From contig BCIA01000008.1 of NCBI GenBank assembly GCA_001599815.1, positions 682,001-746,000 on the forward strand: DNA of 64,000 bases. The letters run 5' to 3'. The notes below the pieces were generated by a model, which searched no databases, had not been told where the DNA came from, and was given only the letters and a program-made list of their open reading frames with translations. Below, in pieces: positions 10,160-20,919 of the stretch (within the stretch, counting starts at the first letter, position 1; every line of letters starts with the position of its first letter). This stretch comes from Furcasterigmium furcatum (Eukaryota > Ascomycota > Sordariomycetes > Glomerellales > Plectosphaerellaceae). The position numbers and the translations under genes are program-made.

Positions 10160-12330
10160 ATGTCCGCCCAAACAGCCCCGCCTCAGCCTTTTCTTTGCAC
10201 TTCAGTCTTATCAAGAGCATTGAAGCCTGTTGGCCTGGCCATGCCAATCGACAGTACACCCAGTTCGTTGAACGCGACCGAGCTTATCCTCCTGCGCCTC
10301 GAGGAGCTTATCACGACGCTACAAAGTCTCGATGATGAGTTCGACTGGGATAGCGCCAGCTTCTTCCTCACCCTTGTCATCGGCGTCATCGCAGTCGGGC
10401 TTGCCAGTCTTACCATCGGCCAGGGCCTTCTAGCCGCTAGCCCAGGTAGACTCAAGTCAGGACACTATGCTATTGGGCCGTGGTCTATTCACCAGCAGAC
10501 AGCGTTCAAGCGAGGAGAGTGGCGGTACCGAACCACCGTGGAGATCCCTATCCTCAGATTTCGACCTTACTGCAAGCGATGGGACGCTCTCGAACGAAAA
10601 TTCCTTCCAAACGAACCCGAGACGGAATGCAAGCATCTCGAGTGTACAAACGCATGCCGCAAGATCGAAGAACGGAAAGCAGCAGAGGCCAAGGCAAGAA
10701 TGACCTTATACCAGAGACTTTCGCGACATTTCACCCGGTTTTCAGGACAACTGCCGGACGATATTAAGACCTTCTTCTCAAACTGGCCGCTTCGAATTCA
10801 TGGAGGGACCTCGGGGTCAAAACAACTCGACGACTATTTCCCCGCCACCTGGCTGAAGCTCCTGACAATTTTGGGCGTTGACATGGTTGAGCTCTGGGAT
10901 ACGGAACGAATAGGCACCGATTACCTGCCGGCCGACCTTCCAGCTGCTCCCGCCTATGGGTCAATAAGGGATATTTCTTTCCTGGCCCTAATGGCTACGG
11001 AAGGAGATGCCATCATCGACAAGAACAATACTTCCGATCTGCCATTTATCCGGAGCACCGAATTATCTCTCACATTCCGAGATCACCCTCTATTGGGAGT
11101 AGCCGCATGCCTAGACACCTTCGGGATGGGGCGCAAGGCGTTGCTCGAACGCCCAACAACGATGCTCACCAAAAGAGCGGAGGCACTTTCGGAGGCTCTC
11201 GGCCTAGCTTATGGATGGCTCCAGCTCCACGCGATGGTGGAATATTTGGATTAGTGGACACACCGTTGGGCAACACTGAAAATCAGAACCTCATCACCAC
11301 CATTTGGTACAGTCGTGGCGGCGGGTCGATATTTCAGCAAAAGTGTTTCCCTGCCACTATGAGATTCACATTCATGCTCGACTATGACAAATTCATGGAC
11401 AACGACGATATACCCTATTACTTTCCTTTTGTTTCCTGGCCTCCGACCTACGATACGCCTTGGACAGAGCTTGTCACCCTCGTCCTCGCCCGGAACCCGC
11501 TGGCACCCCCGCCAATGTTCCCTCACACCAGGGCTGAACTTGTGGAAAGGTTGAAGTTGTTAGCCGTTCAAAGCAGCCTATGGCTCCGCGAATGCGGCCC
11601 TTGCACAGATCTGCGTCAACCTACAGGCCCATATAAGGTGGCTTGCGAGGAGCTGGATCACTCTTTGGCAAGCTACTGGCGAGACAGAGAGGAAAATGAG
11701 TTCGAGAGGGACTTGGGATTGAACAAGAGCCACATGCACCTTTGCATCCATTTTATTTCAAGCATGTTTCCGTTCTCGTTCAGGGACGACTATAAACTAC
11801 GGGCCGAACACTTCGCAACCGACGATGACGATCTACCCAATCGGCCAGATCTTAGCCAATCCATGCTCGGCAGGATCGAGATTCAGAACAGCATTGCAAG
11901 TATAGATCGGTGGATATTCTCTTCGCCGTTCATCCAGAATGAATGGTTCAGAACTGCATGCGTCCTCTGCCACGTAGGAGTCAACATCAACCTCCTTGTA
12001 TCTGAGAAAAAGAAGGTATTGAAATCACCCACCGAGAGATCTGGGGTCAGACTTTCGCCAGAGGAACAGTGGCGTCTTGCAAAGGGAGATCTGCTCAAGA
12101 TTCTTCTATCGAAACTATTTCATTACAGCGAAACCTCGGGGATAGTTCAGTCTCTGGTCCAGCTGTGGACCGATGATCTAGACTGGCCCCAACCTACGAA
12201 AGAATCTTCTGGGTTTTTGGCTAGTCTGATCATCTACAGGACAACCCTCATGGTTGCGTTGTTGATGTCAGCCGCCGACAGCAGCGTCTTGTTGGAAGAC
12301 ACTTATGAAAGAGTTGTGCCCATGTTCTGA
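10160..12330 (+). pseudogene. Unknown membrane-associated protein, apparent frameshift near 11240
   Basis: The first ATG-started frame (MSAQTAPPQPF) runs to a stop at 11254. It has one likely membrane segment (SASFFLTLVIGVIAVGLASL, about residues 75-100), a Cys cluster (ETECKHLECTNACRK) and aromatic-rich blocks. Coding character then moves to the +2 neighbouring frame, which continues as GGIFGLVDTPLGNTENQN to TGA at 12330. Before about 11240 the second frame is Arg/Pro noise. No GT-AG or GC-AG intron restores phase there, so a one-base indel (real mutation or assembly error) is the simplest explanation. Joined, the product would be about 720 residues. I do not recognise the family; it resembles large uncharacterised fungal proteins of the heterokaryon-incompatibility-neighbour type only in general style. 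Confidence 0.55.
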
Positions 12331-12498
12331 GGTCGGATGGATAGGTGCTTCATTTTTCAAGGCACCAACACAAAATTGTGAAACTCTATCCAGAGGAGCT
12401 TGGATACTGTCAAGTTTTGTTTGATATTGGGTCAGTGGATGGCTAGTTTACACGATGAATTGGACGGCAAGAACTTCTGTATCTTCGTAGTCAATGCC

Positions 12499-15400
12499 CT
12501 ACGACGATGTGTCGTATTCATCAATAACGCTGCGAGGCTTGCTGAACTTTCCGAGCGGCTTATACTCGAGGTCGTTGAAACCGAAACCCTTGGGACCACC
12601 GATCTCGAGGCCCCTCTCCGTCGATGTCCACTTCTCAGACGCCGTAATTCCGAGAACAATAACAGGAAGACCGTAGCGGTACTCCTGCGTACCGAGGGCC
12701 TCGCCGTTCTGTGCGTCGATGACGCACACGAGGTCGGGCACGACAGCAAGGATCTGGAAACAGTTCGTCAACGTGATTCTCGTTTCTGGCAAGGTAGGCT
12801 ATTGGACTCAAACGTACCTCTTCCTTTCCGTCGGCATCAATCTTCTTGGCGTATATGTTCTCATTCTTGAAGGGGATGATCATCCGCTCCGTGGCCTTGC
12901 CGGACGAGGACTCTCCGGCCGTCGACTCGATGATCACCTCGCCGTAGGCGTGTCCCATCCTCAGCACGCGCTCGACGCCGACGATCTTGCCTTTGAACAG
13001 CACACGAGCCGACTCGGGGCCGCCGACCTCGTCGATGATGGACTCGGCCACCGTGTCGACCGTGTTGGTGCACCGCGACAGCGCCACGGCACGGCCGATC
13101 CTCCACGCCAGGGACATTGTGTTCTCGACGACCCACGTCTTGGTGTTCTTCCCGCTCACGGGGCCCTTGGCGCAGCCGACGTGGGATCCCATCTGCGAGA
13201 GAGCTGCACGGAGGGCTTTCTCAGCGTCCAGCTCGGTGGGTGCTTTGGTCATGAACTGGTCGCGGTCAGTGGCCATGATTCTTAGGAACAGGACGGTTGA
13301 CTCACGATAATCCTGCCATTTCCGTCGGAAATACACGTCGGGATCATCATGGCTTTCTTCTCATAGACGACGGGCGTCGTCTGCCATGACACTGGGTACG
13401 CCCGTCCCATCCAGTCACCGTCGATGGCCGGGATGTTCAGGGCCGTCGAGGCGCCGATGATCAGACCCTGCAGGCCGTTGCCGCCGCCAATCTCGAGAGG
13501 GATGACGGCGTCTGGTGTCTTCTTGAGGAATGCATACAACTCTCTCTGTGACTCGAGCATCCTGATCTGTTTGTTAGTAAAACACTCTCGAGTAGAAATC
13601 CTGGCAAAACTTACTCATCACCGTATGGCTTCTCGATCGACACCTGAGGAGATCCCTTGGCACCACCGCAAGCAACAAGATCGTCGTCCTTGAGATCCTG
13701 TGGCGAAATGACCCGCAAGACTGCGCCGGCCCGCTTTATCTCTCTCAAACGGAGGAAATGCTGGTAAGGGTTGCCGCCACCTCCCGTTCCCAGGATGTAG
13801 CATCCGATTGTGATGAACTCCAGATCCGTCTCGGAAAGCAGCCATTGCCTGTTGACGACCTCCGGCTTGTACGCCGTGATGTACTCCTTGGTGAACACCA
13901 CAGACTGCGAGGTTGAGGAAAGATCAGCAGAGTCCTCGACGCCGGCCGTCTTCGCCGCGACGTGGTTCGTGTCGTCCGCAAACCCGTCAGCGTCGCCGTT
14001 GACCACTGGCAGCTCGGCCTCGAAGTCCGTCCGAGAGTAATCGAAGTCGCCCACGGCCTTGATGATTATTCGAGACTTGTTAGCGATGTACTGCAGCGGG
14101 TAGCTCTCCATCTCGGCAATGGTGACGGTCTCCCTCAGTGCGCCGCTTGCCACGGCATTATCGATGGCCCTTTGGGACAGCTCCTCCATGATCTGCGCCT
14201 TGGACTTGGTCTCGGCGCTCTCAACCGAGTCGACCACGCCACTAACACGGGCCGTTGCAGCGCCGATTGCGTTTGCGACACCGGACCAGTTCGGCTTGAC
14301 CACCTTGCTGGCACCCTTGAGGCTGTCAGGGGCGATGACGGCACCTCCGCCCACAAGAACCACCGGGATATCCTCAGGCGAGGTCTTCATCGTGTCCACT
14401 ATGCGCTCCAGCATGGCCTGGACCTTGGCCTTGAACTCGGGCAGACTCTCCTCAAGCTCTGAACCCTCGACTTTCGATCGGTCGCCGATATCGACGGCCT
14501 TGTCCGCCAGGACCGTGTAGTCCGTGGTCGTAGGAATGCTTCCGCCGAACACCAAGGCCTTCTGCCTGATCTGGTAGCCAACACTCTCCGGGCCGACGGT
14601 CACCTTGCCGGCCTTGTCGCGGCCGACGATCGATCCGCCGCCCAGGCCGATGCTCCGCACATCGGGGTAGGAGAAATTAGTTCGCACGCCTGAGATCTCG
14701 CTGTACGCCGCCGCCTGACGCGGGAACCCGTTCTTCTGGAGGAGACCGACATCCGTCGTCGTACCGCCAATGTCGACAACCATCATCGCCTCTTTCTCCT
14801 GGTCCTGCATGAGGAACGCCGCACCCCTCATGCTGTTCGTCGGCCCGCTCGAGAATGTGCGGATGGGCAGCCGGGCAGCTGCGCTAGCGGGCAGAATTGT
14901 GCCGTCGTTCTGTGTGACGAACACGGGACAGCTGAGGTTCAGCCGGTGGATGGCGTCCTGGAAGGAGTGGATGGTTCGCCTGGCAAACGGCAGAATCGAC
15001 GCGTTCAGGATCGCTGCGTTTTCTCTCTCGAGGAACCCGATGTTTGCCACGTCCTTGGAGCAGACAACGTCCGCCTCGGGGTACAGATCCTTGATGATCT
15101 TGGCGGCTGTCTCCTCCTGCTGGAAGAGGACGTCGATTGGGCTGAAGACGCCGACGATGGCGATGCTCTTGATGCCCTGGGCCTTGATCTCTTCGACCTG
15201 GCGTTTCACCTCCTCCTCGTCCAGCTCAGCGATCAAGCTGCCGTCGATCTCGAGACCGCCATCAACGAGGCCCCGGTAACCGCAGATGATGTTACGGAGT
15301 CTGGGAGGCCAGTCGATTCCAATGGGAATGTCCTTGGAAAATGGGCCGCAGAGACGTATCACGCCAACCCTTGCCAGGCGGGACTGGTCCATCTCGACGA

Positions 15401-15701
15401 CGGCGTTGATGAAGTGAGTCGTGCCGATGGTGACACTGGCGACGTCCTGGGGGTTGATGCTGGACTGCTCGAACATCTCCTTGATGACATTGTTGATGCC
15501 GTCACTGGGGTTCTTGGTGGTGCTCGACTTCTTCCATGCCACGATGCCTCTGTCGGGCCCGGAGGACCTGGTGAGGTCCAACACGACGCCATCAGTGTTC
15601 GTTCTGTTCACTCAGTCAGCATCTCCGCCACACAGTGGTTTCACGAAGTTCCGTATGTCTTACCCGCCGACATCGACGCCGATCCTGAGTTTGGGTGCCA
15701 T
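12499..15701 (-). CDS. Hydantoinase/oxoprolinase A fused to DUF917 (S-methyl-thiohydantoin desulfurase-like)
   Basis: Five exons (15664-15701, 13615-15603, 13306-13561, 12818-13255, 12499-12753), all in phase, give 991 residues. Residues 1 to about 530 are the HyuA/oxoprolinase ASKHA fold: RIGVDVGGTNTDGVV at the N-terminus, MVVDIGGTTTDVGLL in the middle, and VVLVGGGAVIAP. From about 613 on it is a DUF917 domain (EFITIGCYILGTGGGGNPY, ACGGAKGSPQVSIEKPYGDE). Bacteria often keep these as two neighbouring genes; fungi fuse them. Members open hydantoin, 5-oxoproline or thiohydantoin rings with ATP. The 50-bp intron at 13256-13305 is phase-critical: an earlier AG gives a stop or shift. An NCS1 permease is transcribed divergently 1.3 kb away, which supports uptake-plus-hydrolysis of a cyclic ureide-like compound. 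Confidence 0.93.
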
Positions 15702-17020
15702 TGTGTCTGACTGCTCTCCTTTGGTGTGGTGTGCTAACACAGCCGTCCAGGGGCACGTATCGGAGATGCGAGATAGGTGCTGGTTTTGTCAGTCGTCCGG
15801 GAGCTTGACCACCGCCGCCGAGATACCGTGACCAATTATCCGTTAGTAATTCTTGACCGATCAATCAGAGAAACAAGGCGGGATAGTATTGGCCCCCGCA
15901 TCATGGCCGATGTCGAGCTCCTCAGGGATGGATCATTGGCGACATTTCGGCGGGCCTCCGAGTCCGTCTTCGGGGAGAGGCGGCGGGGTGCCGAGATAAG
16001 AGGAGGAGACAACAAGTGGGCGCCGAGGGTCGCGGGAATAAAGTCTAGCAGAATGGCCTCACCAAGGCTCGTAAAGGACATAAAGTCCAAGGGTCCCCTC
16101 GCTGCATTCGCTGGTTGTAGGGACCGGGCAGGTTGACTTGATGTCGCCATATGCCAATGAACACACGCAATGTCGCTGTCAGCCCCGTTCATCGCCTTCG
16201 AGAACTGAAGTTCAGTTTCCATCTCGGCGCCCAGAGACGCCGCCGAAGCCCACGTGTGGTGGCGGTCGGTGGCGGTCCGGGGAACAATAGAAGCCGGTCC
16301 CCGCTAACGGCAAGTCGAGCGCCGCCGATCTTACTCCGAGAGGGCGTTAGATACAGCTAGTGTGGCCTTTAAGCCCTGATAGCGACCAGGTTGGGACGAT
16401 CAGGCCAACATCCAAGGATGCTTGCACCCGGAAATAAGGTCGAGAAGTGAAGCTTGCCCTCTGGCCCCCGAGGCGGGATCCCCTGATCCTGGAACCACGC
16501 AGGACTTCTCCTCGGACAGCACGCCGACGGCCCAGAAGTGGCCGAATCGTAGCATTGCTGCCGTCTATCTGAATGACACATCCACTTCCCCGTACTTCAT
16601 GGTTGGACAGGTCTCCCAAGGGATACACGAGACCCTTGTCAGTGGATGATATGTCGCCCGCCATCAGAGAGAGAGACCATGAATCGTGACATCAATACAA
16701 CCTAATCTGGGGCGCCATGGCCCCGAAAGTTGGCCGATCCGGGCGATTAGGGGACTGAACCGAGGGCGACATCCACTACCTGTCAGCAATGGTCGTATCT
16801 GGGGGACCGACTGAGGGGCAGAAGATCTCCAGTTTTGATAAGCCAGGTCCTGGATGAGCTCCTCCGGAGGTCTGCCGACACCAGGGAGCTGGTAATAAGA
16901 AGTTACGGGGAGCACCACGTCCGCGGACTCGGGATCTTCATCTGTCAAGCTCTCCTCCCGAGCTACCAGTCGGCACTGTCTCTTCTCGAGTGACAAGTTG
17001 TCAATCACGTCGACAGCACC
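15702..17020. promoter_or_regulatory. Bidirectional promoter, hydantoinase / NCS1 permease, with GATA sites
   Basis: This 1.3-kb head-to-head region contains HGATAR matches at 15994-16000 (AGATAAG), 16377-16382 (TGATAG) and 16836-16842 (TGATAAG), plus a reverse-strand match near 16563 (CTATCT). AreA/NIT2-type nitrogen regulators bind such sites in genes for secondary nitrogen sources. Single sites occur by chance, so nitrogen control is an inference supported by the gene functions. No coding frame was seen. Confidence 0.45.
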
Positions 17021-18966
17021 ATGGCTATCAAGGCCATCAGCAAGATCAGAGAGGCGGCCGTCCTCAAGGCCGACGAGACGCGCAATGAGGAGACCACCGC
17101 TTGGTGCAACCGAGACCTGGTCCCTTTGCCCCCGTCCCGAAGAACTTGGGGTTGGTTCAACTTCTTCGGCGCTGGAAGTCTGTGAGTCAACATGGATCCT
17201 CTTGTCATTCTGCCAAAGTCTGTACTGACGCGTCCTTCTCCTGCAGTGGCGCCCTGAACGTCGCAACATGGCAGACGCCCAACACCCTTCTCACCCAGGG
17301 CCTGTCTGTAGGCCAGGCAATGGCCATCATCATCGTCTCTAGGGCCGTTGTTTGTCTGTTCTCCTGCATCATCGCCTGGTGTGGTCTGACCTGGCACGTT
17401 GGTTTCACCGTCCAGAACAGATTCACCTGGGGTCTTCGTGGAGCGTACATCCCTCTCATCCAGCGCTCGCTGCTCAACTTCATCTGGTGCGCGGTTCAGT
17501 GCTGGAACGGCGGTCGACTTGTCACGTAGGCGCATCCAACTCCCAGAGGGACATCACTCCTCACTAAAACTCGCAACTAACATCTCTCAGTGTCTGCATC
17601 ACTGCGATCTGGCCCTCGTTCCGCAACGTCCCCAACACCCTCGCCGACAATATCCCGACAACAACTCAAGAAATGGTCGGCTTCATCGTCTTCTGGGTCG
17701 TCTCCTTCCCCTTCCTGTTCATCCGTCCCGAACGATTCAAGAAGCCTTTCTTCTTCTCCAGCTTGGGATGCGGCATCGCCATGGTGGCCATGATGATCTG
17801 GTCTCTGTCCGTCGCAAAGGGCGTCGGCCCCGTCTTCTACAAGGGCCAGAACGTCCCCTCGACATCACGCTGGGGAATTTCCTGGATCATGATGGCCGGC
17901 CTCAACCAGGCTATCGGGCAGAAGGCTGCCGGTATGGCGAACGAGAGCGACTTCTCCCGATATGCCAACAGCCGCTGGGCTTTCGTTCTGGGCACCTGCT
18001 CTGTGCAGTGGCTCGTCGGTATCTTCGTCTCTCTCGGAGGACTGATCACCACGGCTGCGTGCCAGATCATCTACGGCGAGATCTACTGGAACCCGCCCGA
18101 TCTGATGATGGTCATCATGGACAGTGAGTCTCATACTTGCCAACCAACAGCTCGAGACAAAACTGACCCCCTTCGCAGACGGCAGCGGATCCTCCGGCGC
18201 ACGAGCCGGCGTCTTCTTCCTCGCCCTCGCATTCACCTTCGCCATCCTTTTCCAGAACGTCTGTGGTAACGCAGTCGCTGGCGGCATCGACTTGGCCGGC
18301 ATCTTCCCCCGCTACGTCGACATCCGCCGCGGCGCCCTCATCACCTTCACCGCCGCCTGGATCATCCAGCCCTGGCAGCTCATCAACCGTGCGGCGACTT
18401 TCATCACCGTCCTGAGCTCCTTCTCCGTCTTCCTCGCGCCTCTCATGGGCGTCATGATCGCCGACTACTTCTTCGTCCGCCACCAGAAGATCAGGCTCAA
18501 CCACCTCTACCGCCCCGAGGGCTCCGACTACTGGTTCTTCCACGGCTTCAACTGGCGCGTCATCCCCTGCTGGATCGCCGGCTGGGCGCCCACCATCGGA
18601 GGCCTTATCGTCAGCGCCGGCAAGATGGTCGATGCCCCCGACGCGCTCTTCCAGCTGTACTACACGGCCTTCTTCACGGGCCTCAGCATCTCGTTTACTT
18701 CCTTCTACGCTGTCAACTACTTCTTCCCGGTCGAGCGGGCGGGCGAGTTCGACGAGTACGATGACTGGGCGACCTTCTCGCCGAAGGAGGCGGCCAGGCT
18801 TGGGGTCGTGCCGAATGACAACGCGGAAGAGTTGGTGAACACGCGCTTTGGCGCTTCTGGCTATGACCGCAACCGCGCACCACGAACGCAGAAAGAGCAG
18901 GAGCTTGAGACGGAGGTACCGGCGCCTGTGGAGGTTTCCATTCCGGACCAGGCCAAGCATGCTTAA
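17021..18966 (+). CDS. NCS1-family permease (uracil/allantoin/hydantoin type)
   Basis: Four exons (17021-17181, 17247-17525, 17591-18123, 18179-18966), in phase, give 586 residues. The N-terminal NRDLVPLPPSRRTWGWFNFF and GALNVATWQ are NCS1 hallmarks. So are FTWGLRGAYIPLIQRSLLNF, SDFSRYANS, the NVCGNAVAGGIDLAGIFPRY segment, RRGALIT and IADYFFVRHQKI. About 12 membrane helices with a charged cytosolic tail are expected. NCS1 carriers take up uracil, allantoin, cytosine/purines or, in bacteria (Mhp1), hydantoins by cation symport. The shared divergent promoter with the hydantoinase gene points to a cyclic ureide or hydantoin as cargo, which is inference. The family is certain; the substrate is not. 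Confidence 0.92.
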
Positions 18967-19705
18967 GTGTTACAAGAAGCACGATGTTGAGACGCTGAAG
19001 GGAATCAGCTAGGAGGCGAATGTGGTCATTGTAGTACTGAACGCCTTGGGAATGCCTTCATACACGCTAAACGGGGCTCATATCGTCTATCTGAACTACC
19101 TGCTATGATCGCAGCGCCAAGCAATACTTGTGAAGAAACAACAAATGAGTGAGATCGACAAAGAGGGACGAAATATTCTTCATGAACCTGACTGCAGCAT
19201 AAGAGACGTACAAAAGCTTGGTTAAACAGAAAACAGCTTTTTACTGACTGGCAACATAGGCTCGGTCGATGTACATGGAGAGGGGCAACCTGGAGGTCCA
19301 TCTCGGAGACAGGTTCCCAGTCGAAATCCGGGACAACCCGCGCCGGAAGATGAAGACCTGGTTTGGGATCGAAATCGGAGACAATCCTTAAAGCTAGTTC
19401 AAAAAGAAATCACTGTTCCTATCTGTGTCAGTGTGGAATTTCTGATCTTACCGTTCAGAATGGATCCATGTCCGGTTGCTGGTCGCTTGCGATCACGGCC
19501 TCTCTGACTCGATAAGAGCAATCTTGCCCTGATCAGCGGTGTTGGGCCCTGACAAGTCACAGCGATGCCAGATCAAGAATTCTATGACGCCGATAGTTGG
19601 TGATCACAAGGTGATGATGAATACATGCAATCGCCGCTGCGCTCATGGCAGGTAGCTGATTTGAAGAATTAAAAGAAGAAGAAGGACCGCATCTAAAGCT
19701 ACACT
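18967..19705. other. Intergenic, no gene seen
   Basis: This is the 3' flank of the permease gene. Reading frames here start only at non-ATG codons or are short and lack coding character. Confidence 0.4.
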
Positions 19706-20155
19706 TCAGTCATTCAGATGACTGAACTTTGCCCGGGCTATCCGGGCTGCCTTCTTAATCTGAGTGCAAAGTAGAACGGCTGTGTCGAGATCAGGAATCG
19801 AAGCCCGACTCTTGCGTGCGGCCACTTCTCCCTTAAACTCGTCCAGAAACCCCCACTCTCCAAGCCACCTTTCCTCGTGTTCAACCATGCTGTAGCATAG
19901 CGGTTGATCCACGTCCTTGTCAAGCTGGAAACATGTCCGAAGAATTCTCAAAATGTTTTCTCGCCTGCGTTCGTCCACCTTGACGTCCGCTTTAAACTGT
20001 TCCCAGAGACTCAAGAGACAAAGTTCTGCATGCTTAGGAACAGGCTCCAGGCCGGACTTGCAACGCCGCCCGATGTACTCCTTGCCATCCCGAGACTCTG
20101 ATAAATGCTGATGCCACCGCTCAATCAATGCGATGTCCATGTCGATGCAGACCAT
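19706..20155 (-). CDS. Hypothetical 149-residue protein, possibly a 3' exon
   Basis: An ATG-started frame begins MVCIDMDIALIERWHQH and ends AARIARAKFSHLND. Composition is that of a real soluble helical protein: Trp, Cys and charged residues are well spread, with a Leu-rich stretch AELCLLSLWEQFKADV. I recognise no domain. The frame upstream of the ATG (GWIPD) may also be coding after an AG at about 20176, so this could be the last exon of a larger gene whose 5' part is the broken frame at 20177-20600. Confidence 0.4.
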   Translation of the reverse strand: MVCIDMDIALIERWHQHLSESRDGKEYIGRRCKSGLEPVPKHAELCLLSLWEQFKADVKVDERRRENILRILRTCFQLDKDVDQPLCYSMVEHEERWLGEWGFLDEFKGEVAARKSRASIPDLDTAVLLCTQIKKAARIARAKFSHLND

Positions 20156-20176
20156 GTCAGGTATCCATCCAGCTTA

Positions 20177-20600
20177 TGGCACACAGCGGTCCTCGGCAGA
20201 TCAGTGGCACAATTAAAATCGTCCCTTGTAGCATTAGAATGCCCAAGTTCTTTCTAGAGACCTGACAAGTGGCACATGCCTGTCCAGAGTAGCTCCGCCG
20301 TCGAGTAGTAAGATGCATCGCCCTTCGGCCCAATCATGAATGCCAGGGGTCACCCTTCCTTCCCAAGTACAAGGTACTCATCGACCACATCATCAGTCAA
20401 CTTCCAGCTATGCAAAGTCACAAGGTCATCTTCATCATCAACGAAGTATGTATGCGGCAACTCGCCGGCACACCAGACATCAGTTCGTGAAACAGTCATG
20501 TCGCTTGTTCTATTTGTGTATAAAATGCGTCTGGTCACTCTTGCCAACCTATCAAGATCACGACTCGATCCGATGCGTCGGCCAAAAAGATGCGTATGTG
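20177..20600 (-). pseudogene. Coding-like stretch broken by a frameshift, perhaps 5' part of the 19706-20155 gene
   Basis: One frame reads WCAGELPHTYFVDDEDDLV and continues to DEYLVLGKEG before a stop near 20350. Coding character then continues in another frame as RVTPGIHDWAEGRCILLLDG, then ATLDRHVPLVRSLERTW and a stop near 20225. The switch falls in a purine run (ggaaggaaggg), where one lost or gained base would explain it. No consensus intron repairs it. No family was recognised. Either decayed or badly resolved sequence. Confidence 0.3.
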
Positions 20601-20919
20601 TCCGGGCTGGCCCTTGTTGATGGGCTTGGTAGGCCGGACGGGTATCGATGCCAAGTGCGTAAAAGGATTCCGGGCTTTGTCGGCTGGGGGGGCGGCGGCG
20701 GTTCCGGGCGCTGTCGATCAGCAATCCATCTTGTGATGTCTTTCGGTCCGGGTCCGGGCTTGTCGCACACGTCGATCGGTTGACATGCATCCCGCATCAC
20801 CGTCACTCCAGCGCGCGTCGTGGTCGTGTCGTCTCGGGTAGCATCGTCATCTCACCGAGATAGCAGGCATCGAGAGCATCGTGTGGTCACAGCGGGACGT
20901 GAGCAACTCCTACCACTCA

